Of a stretch of DNA of 64,000 bases, positions 27,017-34,968 are shown one piece after another. The notes beneath the pieces are model-generated. The model worked only from the letters and a program-made list of their open reading frames with translations, made no database searches and was not told the origin of the DNA. The stretch comes from JACVRW01 sp963821275 (lineage in GTDB: Bacteria > Actinomycetota > Thermoleophilia > Solirubrobacterales > Thermoleophilaceae), in assembly GCA_963821275.1 (NCBI GenBank), contig CAWGDF010000004.1, positions 248,001 to 312,000 on the forward strand, given 5' to 3'. A program made the position numbers and the translations under genes. Positions within the stretch are counted from its first letter, which is position 1. Each line of letters opens with the position of its first letter.

Positions 27017-27285
27017 CGCTCCTCTGGATCGGCAGCATCGTCCTGCTCGCAGTGGTCTTTCCGGTGGTCGTGTACCTGCTGCGCGGGGTGCTGCAGGCGG
27101 CCGAGAGCATCGTCCCCTCCGTGGAGGGGATTGCCGGTGTGGCGGCCGCCGGCTCCAAGGACCTCGATGCGGCTGCGCTCCTGCTCACCACGCGGGACCA
27201 GGTCGAGCAGACGGTGGCGGGGCTCGCCGATTACGGCGGCTCGCTCGACGTGATCCTCGACGACGCCGAGGAGGAGTCGCGGTGA
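27013..27285 (+). CDS. Small single-span membrane protein 4 of the cox cluster
   Basis: 90 residues. The membrane helix starts almost at residue 2 (LLWIGSIVLLAVVFPVVVYL), then comes LRG and a cytoplasmic helix with an acidic end (DVILDDAEEESR). The next gene begins with GTG inside its stop (GTGA). I recognise no family. Confidence 0.75.
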   Translation: MTLLWIGSIVLLAVVFPVVVYLLRGVLQAAESIVPSVEGIAGVAAAGSKDLDAAALLLTTRDQVEQTVAGLADYGGSLDVILDDAEEESR

Positions 27286-27905
27286 CCGTGCTGGCCGTGG
27301 CGGCGCCCGCGGTGGTGATGATCGCCGCCGTCCTGCTGATCGTCCTCGCCCTGGTCTACTACCTCGTCTCCACGATCGTGCAACTGCGCAAGATCACCGC
27401 CGGCCTCGACCAGGTGATCGCGGGCGTCGGCGAGATCGTCGAGAAGAGCGCGCCGGTCAACGACGTGGTGACCACGATCAACCAGCAGCTCGACGCGGGC
27501 GTCGACCTGCTCGAGGGCCTGCTGGTCAAGAAGGCCGGGATGAGGGATGCGGTCGGGCTCGTCGACGGCCTCTACCCCGGAGCCGGCGCCGCGGGGTTCC
27601 GCAACTTCCCCGAGAGTGCCGACGTCGACGCGCCCCGTATCGGCGAGGTCTACACAAAGGGCACGCTCACGCTTGCACGGCTCGGCCGTGAGGCGCCGAT
27701 CGCGGCCCTCAGCCCGACGGGCGAGGTGCTGAGGGACGTCGAGCGGGGCAGTCTGGCGGCCCGCACGCTCTACCCCGAGCTCCGGCAGTCGCGTCCGGAG
27801 AAGCTGCCCACCTCGCCGGTCGTCGGCGAGGACGCTCCCGTCAATTACGAGCAGCGCGACGACATCGGGGCGCCCCGCAAGCGGTTCCCGGCCAAGCGTT
27901 CCTGA
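27282..27905 (+). CDS. Single-span membrane protein 5 of the cox cluster, longer tail
   Basis: 207 residues. A membrane helix at about 7-31 (AAPAVVMIAAVLLIVLALVYYL) leads to a predicted coiled coil (QLRKITAGLDQVIAGVGEIV, then TTINQQLDAGVDLLEGLLVKK). A proline-rich, poorly ordered C-terminus of about 100 residues ends in basic residues (RKRFPAKRS). It is the largest of the five and ends 16 bp before coxM. The long tail could reach and bind the enzyme; that is inference. Confidence 0.75.
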   Translation: MTVLAVAAPAVVMIAAVLLIVLALVYYLVSTIVQLRKITAGLDQVIAGVGEIVEKSAPVNDVVTTINQQLDAGVDLLEGLLVKKAGMRDAVGLVDGLYPGAGAAGFRNFPESADVDAPRIGEVYTKGTLTLARLGREAPIAALSPTGEVLRDVERGSLAARTLYPELRQSRPEKLPTSPVVGEDAPVNYEQRDDIGAPRKRFPAKRS

Positions 27906-27921
27906 CCTCGAGGAGCCCGTC

Positions 27922-28797
27922 TTGCAGACCCCCGCCCCATTCGAATACGAGCGAGCGACCAGCGTGGAGGGCGCGATCGCGGCGCTCGAGCGGCTGGGCT
28001 CCGAGGCGCGGGTCATCGCCGGCGGCCACAGCCTGCTGCCGATGATGAAGCTGCGGCTGGCCAACCCCGAGCACCTGATCGACATCAACGACCTCAACGA
28101 GCTCGACTACATCCGCGAGCAGGACGGCGAGATCAGAATCGGAGCGCTCGCCCGGCACGCTGCGCTTCTGAAGTCGGAGCTGCTCGCGGAGCACTTTCCG
28201 CTCTTCCGCGACGCCGAGACCGTGATCGCCGACCCGGTGGTCCGCAACCGAGGCACGATCGGCGGCTCGCTGTGCCAGGCCGACGCCGCCGAGGACCTCT
28301 CGGCGGTCTGCTCGGCCGCCAAGGCGCAGGTGGTCATCCGCGGGTCCGGCGACGAGCGGGTGGTGGGGATGGAGGACTTTCACGTCGGGCCCTACACGAC
28401 GGCGGTGGGCGAGGGCGAGCTGCTGATCGAGGTCCGGCTGCCGCTGCGCCCGGGTGCCGGCAGCGCCCACGAGAAGGTGGAGCGCCGCGCCGGCGACTGG
28501 GCCATCGCCGCGGCGTCGGCGGCGGTATGGATCGGCGACGGCGTGATGGCCGACGTCGGGATCGCGCTCAGCGCGGTCGGGATGACGACGATCCATCTGA
28601 CCCGGGCCGAGGAGCTGCTGCGCGGCCAGCCGCCCTCGGAGGAGCTGTTCGCACAGGCAGGCGAGATCGCCGCTGCGGATTGCTCTCCCAGCGCCGACGG
28701 GCGCGGGCCGGTCGACTACAAGCGCCATCTCGCCGGCGTGCTCACCGGGCGCGCGCTGCGCCGCGCCACCACCCGCGCGCTAGGGGGGGAGGCCTGA
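27922..28797 (+). CDS. coxM: Aerobic CO dehydrogenase FAD-binding medium subunit
   Basis: The 291-residue flavoprotein subunit of the (LMS)2 molybdenum hydroxylase; it passes electrons from the [2Fe-2S] clusters through FAD to the quinone pool. Flavin-binding motifs are AGGHS (residues 33-37) and TIGGS (112-116), as in CoxM and the xanthine dehydrogenase FAD domain. The C-terminal CO_deh_flav_C region includes EKVERRAGDWAIAA. The start is TTG, 6 bases after CGAGGAG. The following coxS starts one base after the coxM stop. Confidence 0.95.
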   Translation: MQTPAPFEYERATSVEGAIAALERLGSEARVIAGGHSLLPMMKLRLANPEHLIDINDLNELDYIREQDGEIRIGALARHAALLKSELLAEHFPLFRDAETVIADPVVRNRGTIGGSLCQADAAEDLSAVCSAAKAQVVIRGSGDERVVGMEDFHVGPYTTAVGEGELLIEVRLPLRPGAGSAHEKVERRAGDWAIAAASAAVWIGDGVMADVGIALSAVGMTTIHLTRAEELLRGQPPSEELFAQAGEIAAADCSPSADGRGPVDYKRHLAGVLTGRALRRATTRALGGEA

Positions 28798-28798
28798 C

Positions 28799-29263
28799 AT
28801 GCAGGTGTCGATCACGGTCAACGGCGAGCAGGTGTCCCAGGAGGTCGAGCCGCGCCAGCTTCTCGTGCACTTTCTCCGCAACACCCTCGGCCTGACGGGC
28901 ACGCACTGGGGCTGTGACACCTCCAACTGCGGCGCCTGCGTCGTGCTGATGGACGGCCGGCCGGTGAAGTCGTGCACGATCCTGACCGCCATGTGCGAGG
29001 CCCACGAGATCCGGACGGTCGAGTCCCTCGAGGTGGACGGCCAGCTGGACCCGATCCAGCAGGGCTTCTACGAGCGCCATGCCCTGCAGTGCGGATTCTG
29101 CACGCCGGGGATGCTGATGACCGCCCGCGCGCTGCTGGACGAGAACCCGGATCCCAGCGATGAGGAGATCCGGACCGCGATCTCAGGCGCCATTTGCCGC
29201 TGCACGGGTTACAAGAACATCGTGAGTGCCGTTCGCTGGGCGGCCGAGCACCAGGAGGCATGA
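28799..29263 (+). CDS. coxS: Aerobic CO dehydrogenase iron-sulfur small subunit
   Basis: A 154-residue subunit carrying two [2Fe-2S] clusters that take electrons from the Mo-Cu centre to FAD. The plant-ferredoxin-type cluster uses Cys39, 44, 47 and 59 (CDTSNCGACVVL...KSC). The second cluster uses Cys98, 101, 133 and 135 (CGFCTPGM...CRC). All eight ligands are present. The stop shares ATGA with an in-frame ATG at the coxL start region. Order M-S-L is that of form I CO dehydrogenase operons. Confidence 0.96.
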   Translation: MQVSITVNGEQVSQEVEPRQLLVHFLRNTLGLTGTHWGCDTSNCGACVVLMDGRPVKSCTILTAMCEAHEIRTVESLEVDGQLDPIQQGFYERHALQCGFCTPGMLMTARALLDENPDPSDEEIRTAISGAICRCTGYKNIVSAVRWAAEHQEA

Positions 29264-29265
29264 GC

Positions 29266-31650
29266 ATGGCCACCGTCGAGAACCTTCCGAGCCCGTCCAC
29301 CGAGCGTCCGGTCGGCTTCGGCCGGCTGAAGCGCAAGGAGGACCCGCGCTTCATCCGCGGGCAGGGCAAGTACCTCGACGACATCAAGCTGCCGGGAATG
29401 GTCTACGGCGCGCTGTTGCGCAGCCCCTACGCGCATGCGCGCATCGTCTCGATCGACACCTCGGAGGCCTTGGCCCACCCCAACGTCGCGGCCGTCGTCA
29501 CCGCCAAGGATCTGGAGACCCTGGGCCTGGCCTGGATGCCGACGATCTCCTATGACACCCAGGCCGTCCTCGCCGGGGACAAGGTTCGCTTCCAGGGCCA
29601 GGAGGTCGCGTTCGTGATTGCGACCGACGAGTACTCGGCCAACGACGCACTCGGGCTGATCGACGTGGAGTACGAGCCCCTGCCGGCGATCGTCAACGCC
29701 CGTAAGGCGCTCGACGACGACGCGCCGCTGATCCGCGACGACAAGTCGGGCCAGCGCGACAACCTGGCCAGCCCGACCTGGGAGGCCGGCGACGAGGAGG
29801 CGACCAACCGCGCCTTCGCCGAGGCCGACACGGTCGTGACCCGCGACATCATCTACCCGCGCTGCCACCCGGCGCCGCTCGAGACCTGCGGCATGATCGC
29901 GGACTTCAACCCGGAGACCGGGCAGCTCGACATCTACAACGGCAACCAGGCGCCGCACGCGCACCGCACGGTCTACGCGCAGGTGGCCGGGCTCGCCGAG
30001 CACATGATCCGGATCATCTGCTCGGACATCGGCGGCGGATTTGGCAACAAGGTGCCGGTCTACCCGGGGTACGTGTGCGCGATCGCCGGCTCGATCGTGG
30101 CCGGCGTGCCGGTCAAGTGGGTGGAGAACCGCACCGAGAACCTGACCTCCACCGGCTTCGCCCGCGACTACGTCATGCACGCGGAGATGTGCGCGAAGGA
30201 CGGCAAGATCACCGGCCTGCGGGCCGACGCCATCGCCGACCACGGCGCCTTCGACAGCACCGCGCAGCCGACGAAGTTCCCGGCCGGGTTCTTCCACATC
30301 GTGTGCGGCTCCTATGACCTGGACGCCGCGCACGTCAAGGTCAAGGCCGTGTACACGAACAAGGCGCCCGGTGGGGTGGCCTACCGCTGCTCGTTCCGGA
30401 TCACCGAAGCCGTCTATCTCGTCGAGCGGATGGCCAGCGCGCTGGCGATGGAGATGGACGCCGACCCGATCGACCTGCGCATGAAGAGCTTCATCAAGCC
30501 CGAGCAGTTCCCGTACGAGACGACCACCGGCTGGACCTACGACTCCGGCGAGTACGCCGAGACGATGCGCGTGGCGATGGATATCGCCGGCTACGAGGAG
30601 CTGCGCAGAGAGCAGGCCGAGAAGCGCGCCCGCGGTGAGCTGATGGGCATCGGGGTGTCGTTCTTCACCGAGGGCGTCGGCGCCGGGCCGCGCAAGCACA
30701 TGGACATCCTCGGGCTGTCGATGAACGACGGCGCCGACCTGCGGGTGCACCCGTCGGGGAAGGCCGTGGTCAGCATCAGCGCACAGACCCAGGGCCAGGG
30801 CCACGAGACGACGTTCGCGCAGATCGTCGCGGAGGAGCTGGGCATCCCGCCGGAGGACGTCGAGGTCCGGCACGGCGACACCGACAAGACGCCGTACGGC
30901 CTGGGCACCTACGGAAGCCGGTCGACGCCCGTGTCCGGCGGGGCGGTCGCGATCGTCTCGCGCAAGGTGCGCGACAAGGCGCGCCAGATCGCGGCGACGA
31001 TGCTCGAGACGAGCCCCGAGGACCTGGCCTGGGAGAAGGGCCGCTGGTACGTCAAGGGCGACCCTGAGATGGGCGCGATGATCGAGGAGATAGCCGCGCG
31101 GGCCTACAGCGGCGAGGAGCTGCCGGCCGACATGGAGGGCGGGCTCGACGCGCAGGTGATCTACGACCCGCCGAACCTCACCTACCCGTACGGCGCCTAC
31201 ATCGCCGTCGTCGACATCGACCCGGACACCGCCCATGTGACGGTTCGGCGCTTCATAGCGGTCGACGACTGCGGTGTACGGATCAACCCGATGATCGTCG
31301 ACGGCCAGATCCACGGCGGTCTCGCCGAGGGCGTGGGCATCGCCCTCATGGAGCTGATCTCGTTCGACGAGGAGGGGAACTGCCTCAACTCGTCCTTCAT
31401 GGACTACCTGATCCCGACGGCGCTCGAGTGCCCTGATTTCGAGCTCGGGGAGACGGTCACGCCCTGCCCCCACCACCCGCTCGGAGCCAAGGGCGTGGGT
31501 GAGTCCCCGAACGTGGGCTCGCCGCCGGCGATCGTCAACGCCGTGATCGACGCCCTGCACCAGACCCACGGGGTCGACCACATCGACATGCCCTGCACCC
31601 CGGCCCGCGTCTGGGCGGCGATGCAAGGGCGTCCGGAGCCGCCGCAATGA
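29266..31650 (+). CDS. coxL: Aerobic CO dehydrogenase large subunit, form I
   Basis: The catalytic subunit that binds molybdopterin-cytosine dinucleotide and the [CuSMoO2] centre and oxidises CO to CO2; about 794 residues. The diagnostic active-site loop reads AYRCSFR, the form I signature (AYxCSFR). Form II enzymes read AYRGAGR. Cys375 is the expected Cu ligand. GGGFGNK and QGQGHETTFAQI are pterin-binding motifs, and Glu746 in GAKGVGES is the catalytic Glu. The ATG at 29266 is preferred, 7 bases after AGGAGG; an ATG at 29260 overlaps the coxS stop. Atmospheric or elevated CO use as an energy supplement is the known role of form I. Confidence 0.96.
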   Translation: MATVENLPSPSTERPVGFGRLKRKEDPRFIRGQGKYLDDIKLPGMVYGALLRSPYAHARIVSIDTSEALAHPNVAAVVTAKDLETLGLAWMPTISYDTQAVLAGDKVRFQGQEVAFVIATDEYSANDALGLIDVEYEPLPAIVNARKALDDDAPLIRDDKSGQRDNLASPTWEAGDEEATNRAFAEADTVVTRDIIYPRCHPAPLETCGMIADFNPETGQLDIYNGNQAPHAHRTVYAQVAGLAEHMIRIICSDIGGGFGNKVPVYPGYVCAIAGSIVAGVPVKWVENRTENLTSTGFARDYVMHAEMCAKDGKITGLRADAIADHGAFDSTAQPTKFPAGFFHIVCGSYDLDAAHVKVKAVYTNKAPGGVAYRCSFRITEAVYLVERMASALAMEMDADPIDLRMKSFIKPEQFPYETTTGWTYDSGEYAETMRVAMDIAGYEELRREQAEKRARGELMGIGVSFFTEGVGAGPRKHMDILGLSMNDGADLRVHPSGKAVVSISAQTQGQGHETTFAQIVAEELGIPPEDVEVRHGDTDKTPYGLGTYGSRSTPVSGGAVAIVSRKVRDKARQIAATMLETSPEDLAWEKGRWYVKGDPEMGAMIEEIAARAYSGEELPADMEGGLDAQVIYDPPNLTYPYGAYIAVVDIDPDTAHVTVRRFIAVDDCGVRINPMIVDGQIHGGLAEGVGIALMELISFDEEGNCLNSSFMDYLIPTALECPDFELGETVTPCPHHPLGAKGVGESPNVGSPPAIVNAVIDALHQTHGVDHIDMPCTPARVWAAMQGRPEPPQ

Positions 31651-32558
31651 TGCCGGCCGCAATCTCCCGGCGGGCGCAGGAGCTCGCGGCGGAGGGTGTG
31701 GCGTTCGTGACCGCGACCGTGGTGCGGGCACAGCGCCCGACGAGCGTGAAGGCGGGCGATGTCGCGCTCGTGCTGAGCGACGGGACGGTCGAGGGGTTCG
31801 TCGGCGGAGCGTGCGGCGAGCACAGCGTGCGCGCCTACTCGCTCACGGCGATCGAGAGCGGCGAGCCGGTGCTGCTGCGGATCCTTCCCTTCGCCGAGGA
31901 GGAGAGCGACGCCGACCCCGCCGGCACCGAGGTCGCTCGCGAGGAAGGGGCGGTGACGGTCCAGAACCCGTGCCTCTCCGGAGGCGCGATAGAGATGTTT
32001 CTCGAGCCGGTCCTCCCCGAGCCGCGCGTGCTGGTCGTCGGGGAGACGCCGATCGCGGGCGCGCTGCTCCGGTTGGGCCCCGAGCTCGGGCTCGACGTGA
32101 CGAGCTGGGACGGCGGCGAGCTGGACCCGCGGCCCAACGATCTCGCCCTCATCGTCGCGGCGCACGGGCAGGACGAGCTTCATGCGCTGCGCCTCGGACT
32201 GGAGTCGGGGCTGCCCTACGTCGGCCTGGTGGCCAGCGGCAAGCGCGGCGACGGCGTGATCGGCGAGCTGCGCGGCGACGGCGTCTCCAAGGAGCTCGCC
32301 GACCGGATCGACGTGCCCGCCGGCCTCGACATCGGGGCGCGCACCCCGGGCGAGATCGCGCTGTCGATCCTGGCCCGGGTGGTCGAGGTGCGCCGCAACC
32401 GGCATCAGGTGACCGCGGTCGATCCGATCTGCGGCATGACCGTCGCCGCGGTGGCGAGCACGCCTTCGGTCCAGCACCAGGGCGAGACCGTGTACTTCTG
32501 CTGCGAGGGCTGCAAGGCCAGGTTCCTGCAGCAGCACGAGCATGCCGTCGCCGACTGA
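31647..32558 (+). CDS. XdhC/CoxF-family maturation factor fused to a C-terminal YHS metal domain
   Basis: 303 residues. The N-terminal XdhC_CoxI domain has GFVGGACGEHSVRA (about 50-63). A Rossmann-like domain begins near residue 125 (RVLVVGETPIAGALLRLG) and continues to PGEIALSILARVVEVRR. Such proteins insert or sulfurate the Mo cofactor of molybdenum hydroxylases. From residue about 258 a YHS/TRASH-type domain follows: DPICGMTV, GETVYFCCEGCKARFL, with four Cys. YHS domains bind metals, often copper, in CopA and related proteins. Fusion to the CO dehydrogenase maturase suggests copper handling for the CuSMo site (inference). The ATG overlaps the coxL stop as ATGA. Confidence 0.88.
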   Translation: MMPAAISRRAQELAAEGVAFVTATVVRAQRPTSVKAGDVALVLSDGTVEGFVGGACGEHSVRAYSLTAIESGEPVLLRILPFAEEESDADPAGTEVAREEGAVTVQNPCLSGGAIEMFLEPVLPEPRVLVVGETPIAGALLRLGPELGLDVTSWDGGELDPRPNDLALIVAAHGQDELHALRLGLESGLPYVGLVASGKRGDGVIGELRGDGVSKELADRIDVPAGLDIGARTPGEIALSILARVVEVRRNRHQVTAVDPICGMTVAAVASTPSVQHQGETVYFCCEGCKARFLQQHEHAVAD

Positions 32559-33456
32559 GGCGGACGCCGAGCTCCGCCGGCTCGCGCCGGACGTCGAAAC
32601 GCTGGCCCAGCGCCTCGGCGCGGTGGACTATCTCGTGGACGAGGGCCTGGCGACCTCGATGTTCCTCAGCCTGCGCCTGCCCCAGCCTCTGCTTCTCGAG
32701 GGCGAGGCCGGTGTCGGCAAGACCGAGGCGGCCAAGTCGCTGGCCGCCGTCCTGGACACACCCCTGATCCGGCTGCAGTGCTACGACGGGATCGACGCGG
32801 CGGAGGCGCTCTACGAGTGGAACTATCCGCGGCAGCTCTTGAGCATCCGGCTGGCCGACTCGCGCGGCGAGCCGCTGCGGGAGGAGGAGCTGTTCGGTCC
32901 GGACTACCTCATCCGGCGACCGCTGCTGCGGGCGCTGGAGCACCCCGGTCCGCGGCCGGCGGTGCTGTTGATAGACGAGATCGACCGCGCCGACGACGAC
33001 TTCGAGGCCTTCCTGCTCGAGCTCCTGGCCGAGGCCGCCGTGACGATTCCGGAGCTCGGACCCGTCGTCGCCACGCACCGGCCCGTCATCGTGCTGACCT
33101 CGAACCGCACCCGTGACCTCCACGATGCCGTCAAGCGCCGCTGCCTGTATCACTGGATCGCCTACCCGACCCCGCAGCGCGAGGTGGAGATCGTCCGCCG
33201 CCGCGTGAAGGGCGCCTCGGAGACGCTGGCGGTGCAGGTCGCGGACGCGGTCTCGCGAATGCGCGACAGCGACGTGCAGAAGCCCCCGGGGATCGCCGAG
33301 GCGATCGACTGGCTGGCCGCGCTGGACCTGCTCGGGGTCGAGCGTCTCGATGCCGCCGCGGTGGATCGCACGCTGGGCTCGGTGCTGAAGTACGACGAGG
33401 ATCAGGAGGTGATCCGCGCGGGCGGCCTCGAGCAGCTTGTGCGCAGCGGTGACTGA
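32542..33456 (+). CDS. coxD: MoxR-type AAA+ ATPase of CO dehydrogenase maturation
   Basis: 304 residues with Walker A GEAGVGKTEAAK (about 52-63), Walker B VLLIDEIDRADDDFEAFLLE (about 141-160) and arginine-finger region AVKRRCLYHWI. In known cox operons CoxD is the AAA+ chaperone that builds the CuSMo active site with CoxE and CoxF. The start overlaps the upstream gene by 17 bp and its end overlaps coxE by 8 bp, so synthesis of the three maturases is coupled. Confidence 0.92.
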   Translation: MPSPTEADAELRRLAPDVETLAQRLGAVDYLVDEGLATSMFLSLRLPQPLLLEGEAGVGKTEAAKSLAAVLDTPLIRLQCYDGIDAAEALYEWNYPRQLLSIRLADSRGEPLREEELFGPDYLIRRPLLRALEHPGPRPAVLLIDEIDRADDDFEAFLLELLAEAAVTIPELGPVVATHRPVIVLTSNRTRDLHDAVKRRCLYHWIAYPTPQREVEIVRRRVKGASETLAVQVADAVSRMRDSDVQKPPGIAEAIDWLAALDLLGVERLDAAAVDRTLGSVLKYDEDQEVIRAGGLEQLVRSGD

Positions 33457-34786
33457 CTTCGGCGTCGAGACGATCGAGCTCGACCTCCCGCCGCTGGTGG
33501 GCGCGCTGAGCCGGCGGCTGCACGACGCCGGCCTGCCCATGACCCCTGACCGCGCGGCCGACCTCGCCCGGGCGCTCACTCTCGTGCGGCCGCTCAGCCG
33601 CCGCCGGCTGTACTGGACCGCGCGCGGCGTGTGCGTCTCCGACCGGGCCCATGTCCCTGCGTTCGACCGGGTCTTCTTCTCGGTCTTCGAAGCTCCGGAC
33701 GCGGCCGAGGAGGCCGAGCCCGTCGACGGGCAGACCGTCCCCCCCGCGCCGCCCGACGAGCGCCCGCCGGCCGATCACAAGAGCTCGCCGGGGGAGCACG
33801 AGGCGGGTACGAGCATCGCCTCGTCGGCGCCCCGCGCCGGAGGCGACGAGGAGCCTGCTGCCGAGACCGGCGTCCCGCTGGCGATGGCAAGCGACGAGGA
33901 GCGCCTGGCCGAGAAGCGCTTCGACGCGCTGGAGCCGCACGAGCTGGCGCAGGTCTACCGGATGATGTCGCGGCTCGGGCTTGCCACCCCGCTGCGGCGC
34001 ACACGCCGCCACCGGAAGGGGCGCCACGGCCAGCAGATCGACATGCGGCGCACCCTGCGGGGCAGCCTGCGCACCGCGGGCGATCCGATCCGCCTCGCTC
34101 GCCGGCGGCGGCGAATCGTGCGCCGGCGGCTGGTGATGCTGTGCGACATCTCGGGCTCGATGGAGCCCTACGCCAGGGCCTACCTGCAGTTTCTGACCTG
34201 TGCCGCCGGCAGCAGCCCGAACGCAGAGGCGTTCGCCTTCGCGACACGGCTCACCCGACTGACCCGCGCCCTGGGCTCACGTCACCCCGAGCGCGCGATC
34301 CAGCGCGCCGCGGCCGCCGCGCCGGACTGGTCGAGCGGAACCCGGATCGGCGACGCCCTGAAGGCGTTCAACGACCGCCATGGGCGCCGCGGCATGGCGC
34401 GCGGGGCGGTGGTGGTCATCCTCTCCGACGGCTGGGAGCGCGGTGACCCGATGCTCGTGGGCAGGGAGATGGAGCGGCTCGCGCGCCTGGCCCACCGGAT
34501 CGTGTGGGTCAACCCACGCGTCAGCGCGAGCGGGTTCTCCGTGCAGGCCGGCGGCATGGTCGCCGCGCTGCCCCACTGCGACGCGCTGGTGAGCGGCCAT
34601 AGCTTCGAGGCTCTGGGCGAGGTCGCCGAGGCGATCGCGGCGCCGTCCTGGGAGCGTGAGGACGAAGCGGCCGCCGAGGCCGAGGAGGAGGAGCCGTGGG
34701 CCAGCGCCACGCCGCTCCCGGGCAGCTCGGTGGCGATGCCCAGCGGAGACCGTCCGAGCCGCGGCAACACGACGCCGGGGTGGTGA
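33449..34786 (+). CDS. coxE: VWA-domain partner of CoxD
   Basis: About 445 residues. The N-terminal helical part is followed by an acidic/Pro-rich linker (about 75-140) and then a CoxE-type VWA domain beginning VMLCDISGSMEPYARAYLQF, with an intact MIDAS DxSGS and later ILSDGWERGD. The MoxR-VWA pair (CoxD-CoxE) is the usual chaperone unit for the CO dehydrogenase active site. The GTG at 33449 lies in the coxD stop region; a TTG at 33437 is an alternative. The 3' end shares GTGA with the next small gene. Confidence 0.9.
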   Translation: MTDFGVETIELDLPPLVGALSRRLHDAGLPMTPDRAADLARALTLVRPLSRRRLYWTARGVCVSDRAHVPAFDRVFFSVFEAPDAAEEAEPVDGQTVPPAPPDERPPADHKSSPGEHEAGTSIASSAPRAGGDEEPAAETGVPLAMASDEERLAEKRFDALEPHELAQVYRMMSRLGLATPLRRTRRHRKGRHGQQIDMRRTLRGSLRTAGDPIRLARRRRRIVRRRLVMLCDISGSMEPYARAYLQFLTCAAGSSPNAEAFAFATRLTRLTRALGSRHPERAIQRAAAAAPDWSSGTRIGDALKAFNDRHGRRGMARGAVVVILSDGWERGDPMLVGREMERLARLAHRIVWVNPRVSASGFSVQAGGMVAALPHCDALVSGHSFEALGEVAEAIAAPSWEREDEAAAEAEEEEPWASATPLPGSSVAMPSGDRPSRGNTTPGW

Positions 34787-34968
34787 GCATCAGCGACGGC
34801 AAGACCTGCATCTATCCCGGCTGCGAGCGGCCGGCGGTAGCCCCGCATCAGCTCGGCGGGCCTCAGCCCTCCTTCTGCGACCTGGAGGAACACAACGCGC
34901 TGAGCGCGCACCAGGAGCGCGAGCGCCTCGCAGCGATCCGCGACGACGACGACAAGGAGGACCAGTAG
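34783..34968 (+). CDS. 61-residue Cys-bearing protein in the cox cluster
   Basis: A small protein starting with GTG inside the coxE stop and ending TAGTG with the next gene's GTG. It has CIYPGCERPAVAPHQLG and FCDLEEHNALSAHQ; the CxxxxC pair with a later Cys and His residues could form a small zinc or iron site. The end is acidic (DDDDKEDQ). CIYPGC resembles the zinc knuckles near HNH nucleases, but no HNH motif is present. The overlapping position on both sides argues it is translated. Function unknown. Confidence 0.65.
   Translation: MSISDGKTCIYPGCERPAVAPHQLGGPQPSFCDLEEHNALSAHQERERLAAIRDDDDKEDQ

Noticed and set aside
29266..31650. Xanthine dehydrogenase or form II CO dehydrogenase identity for the large subunit
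   Set aside because: The AYRCSFR loop with Cys and the adjoining coxD/E/G point to form I.
29209..31731. 840-codon open frame antisense to coxL
   Set aside because: The composition (His/Arg/Asp/Val repeats) mirrors the coxL codons; no motif or signal.
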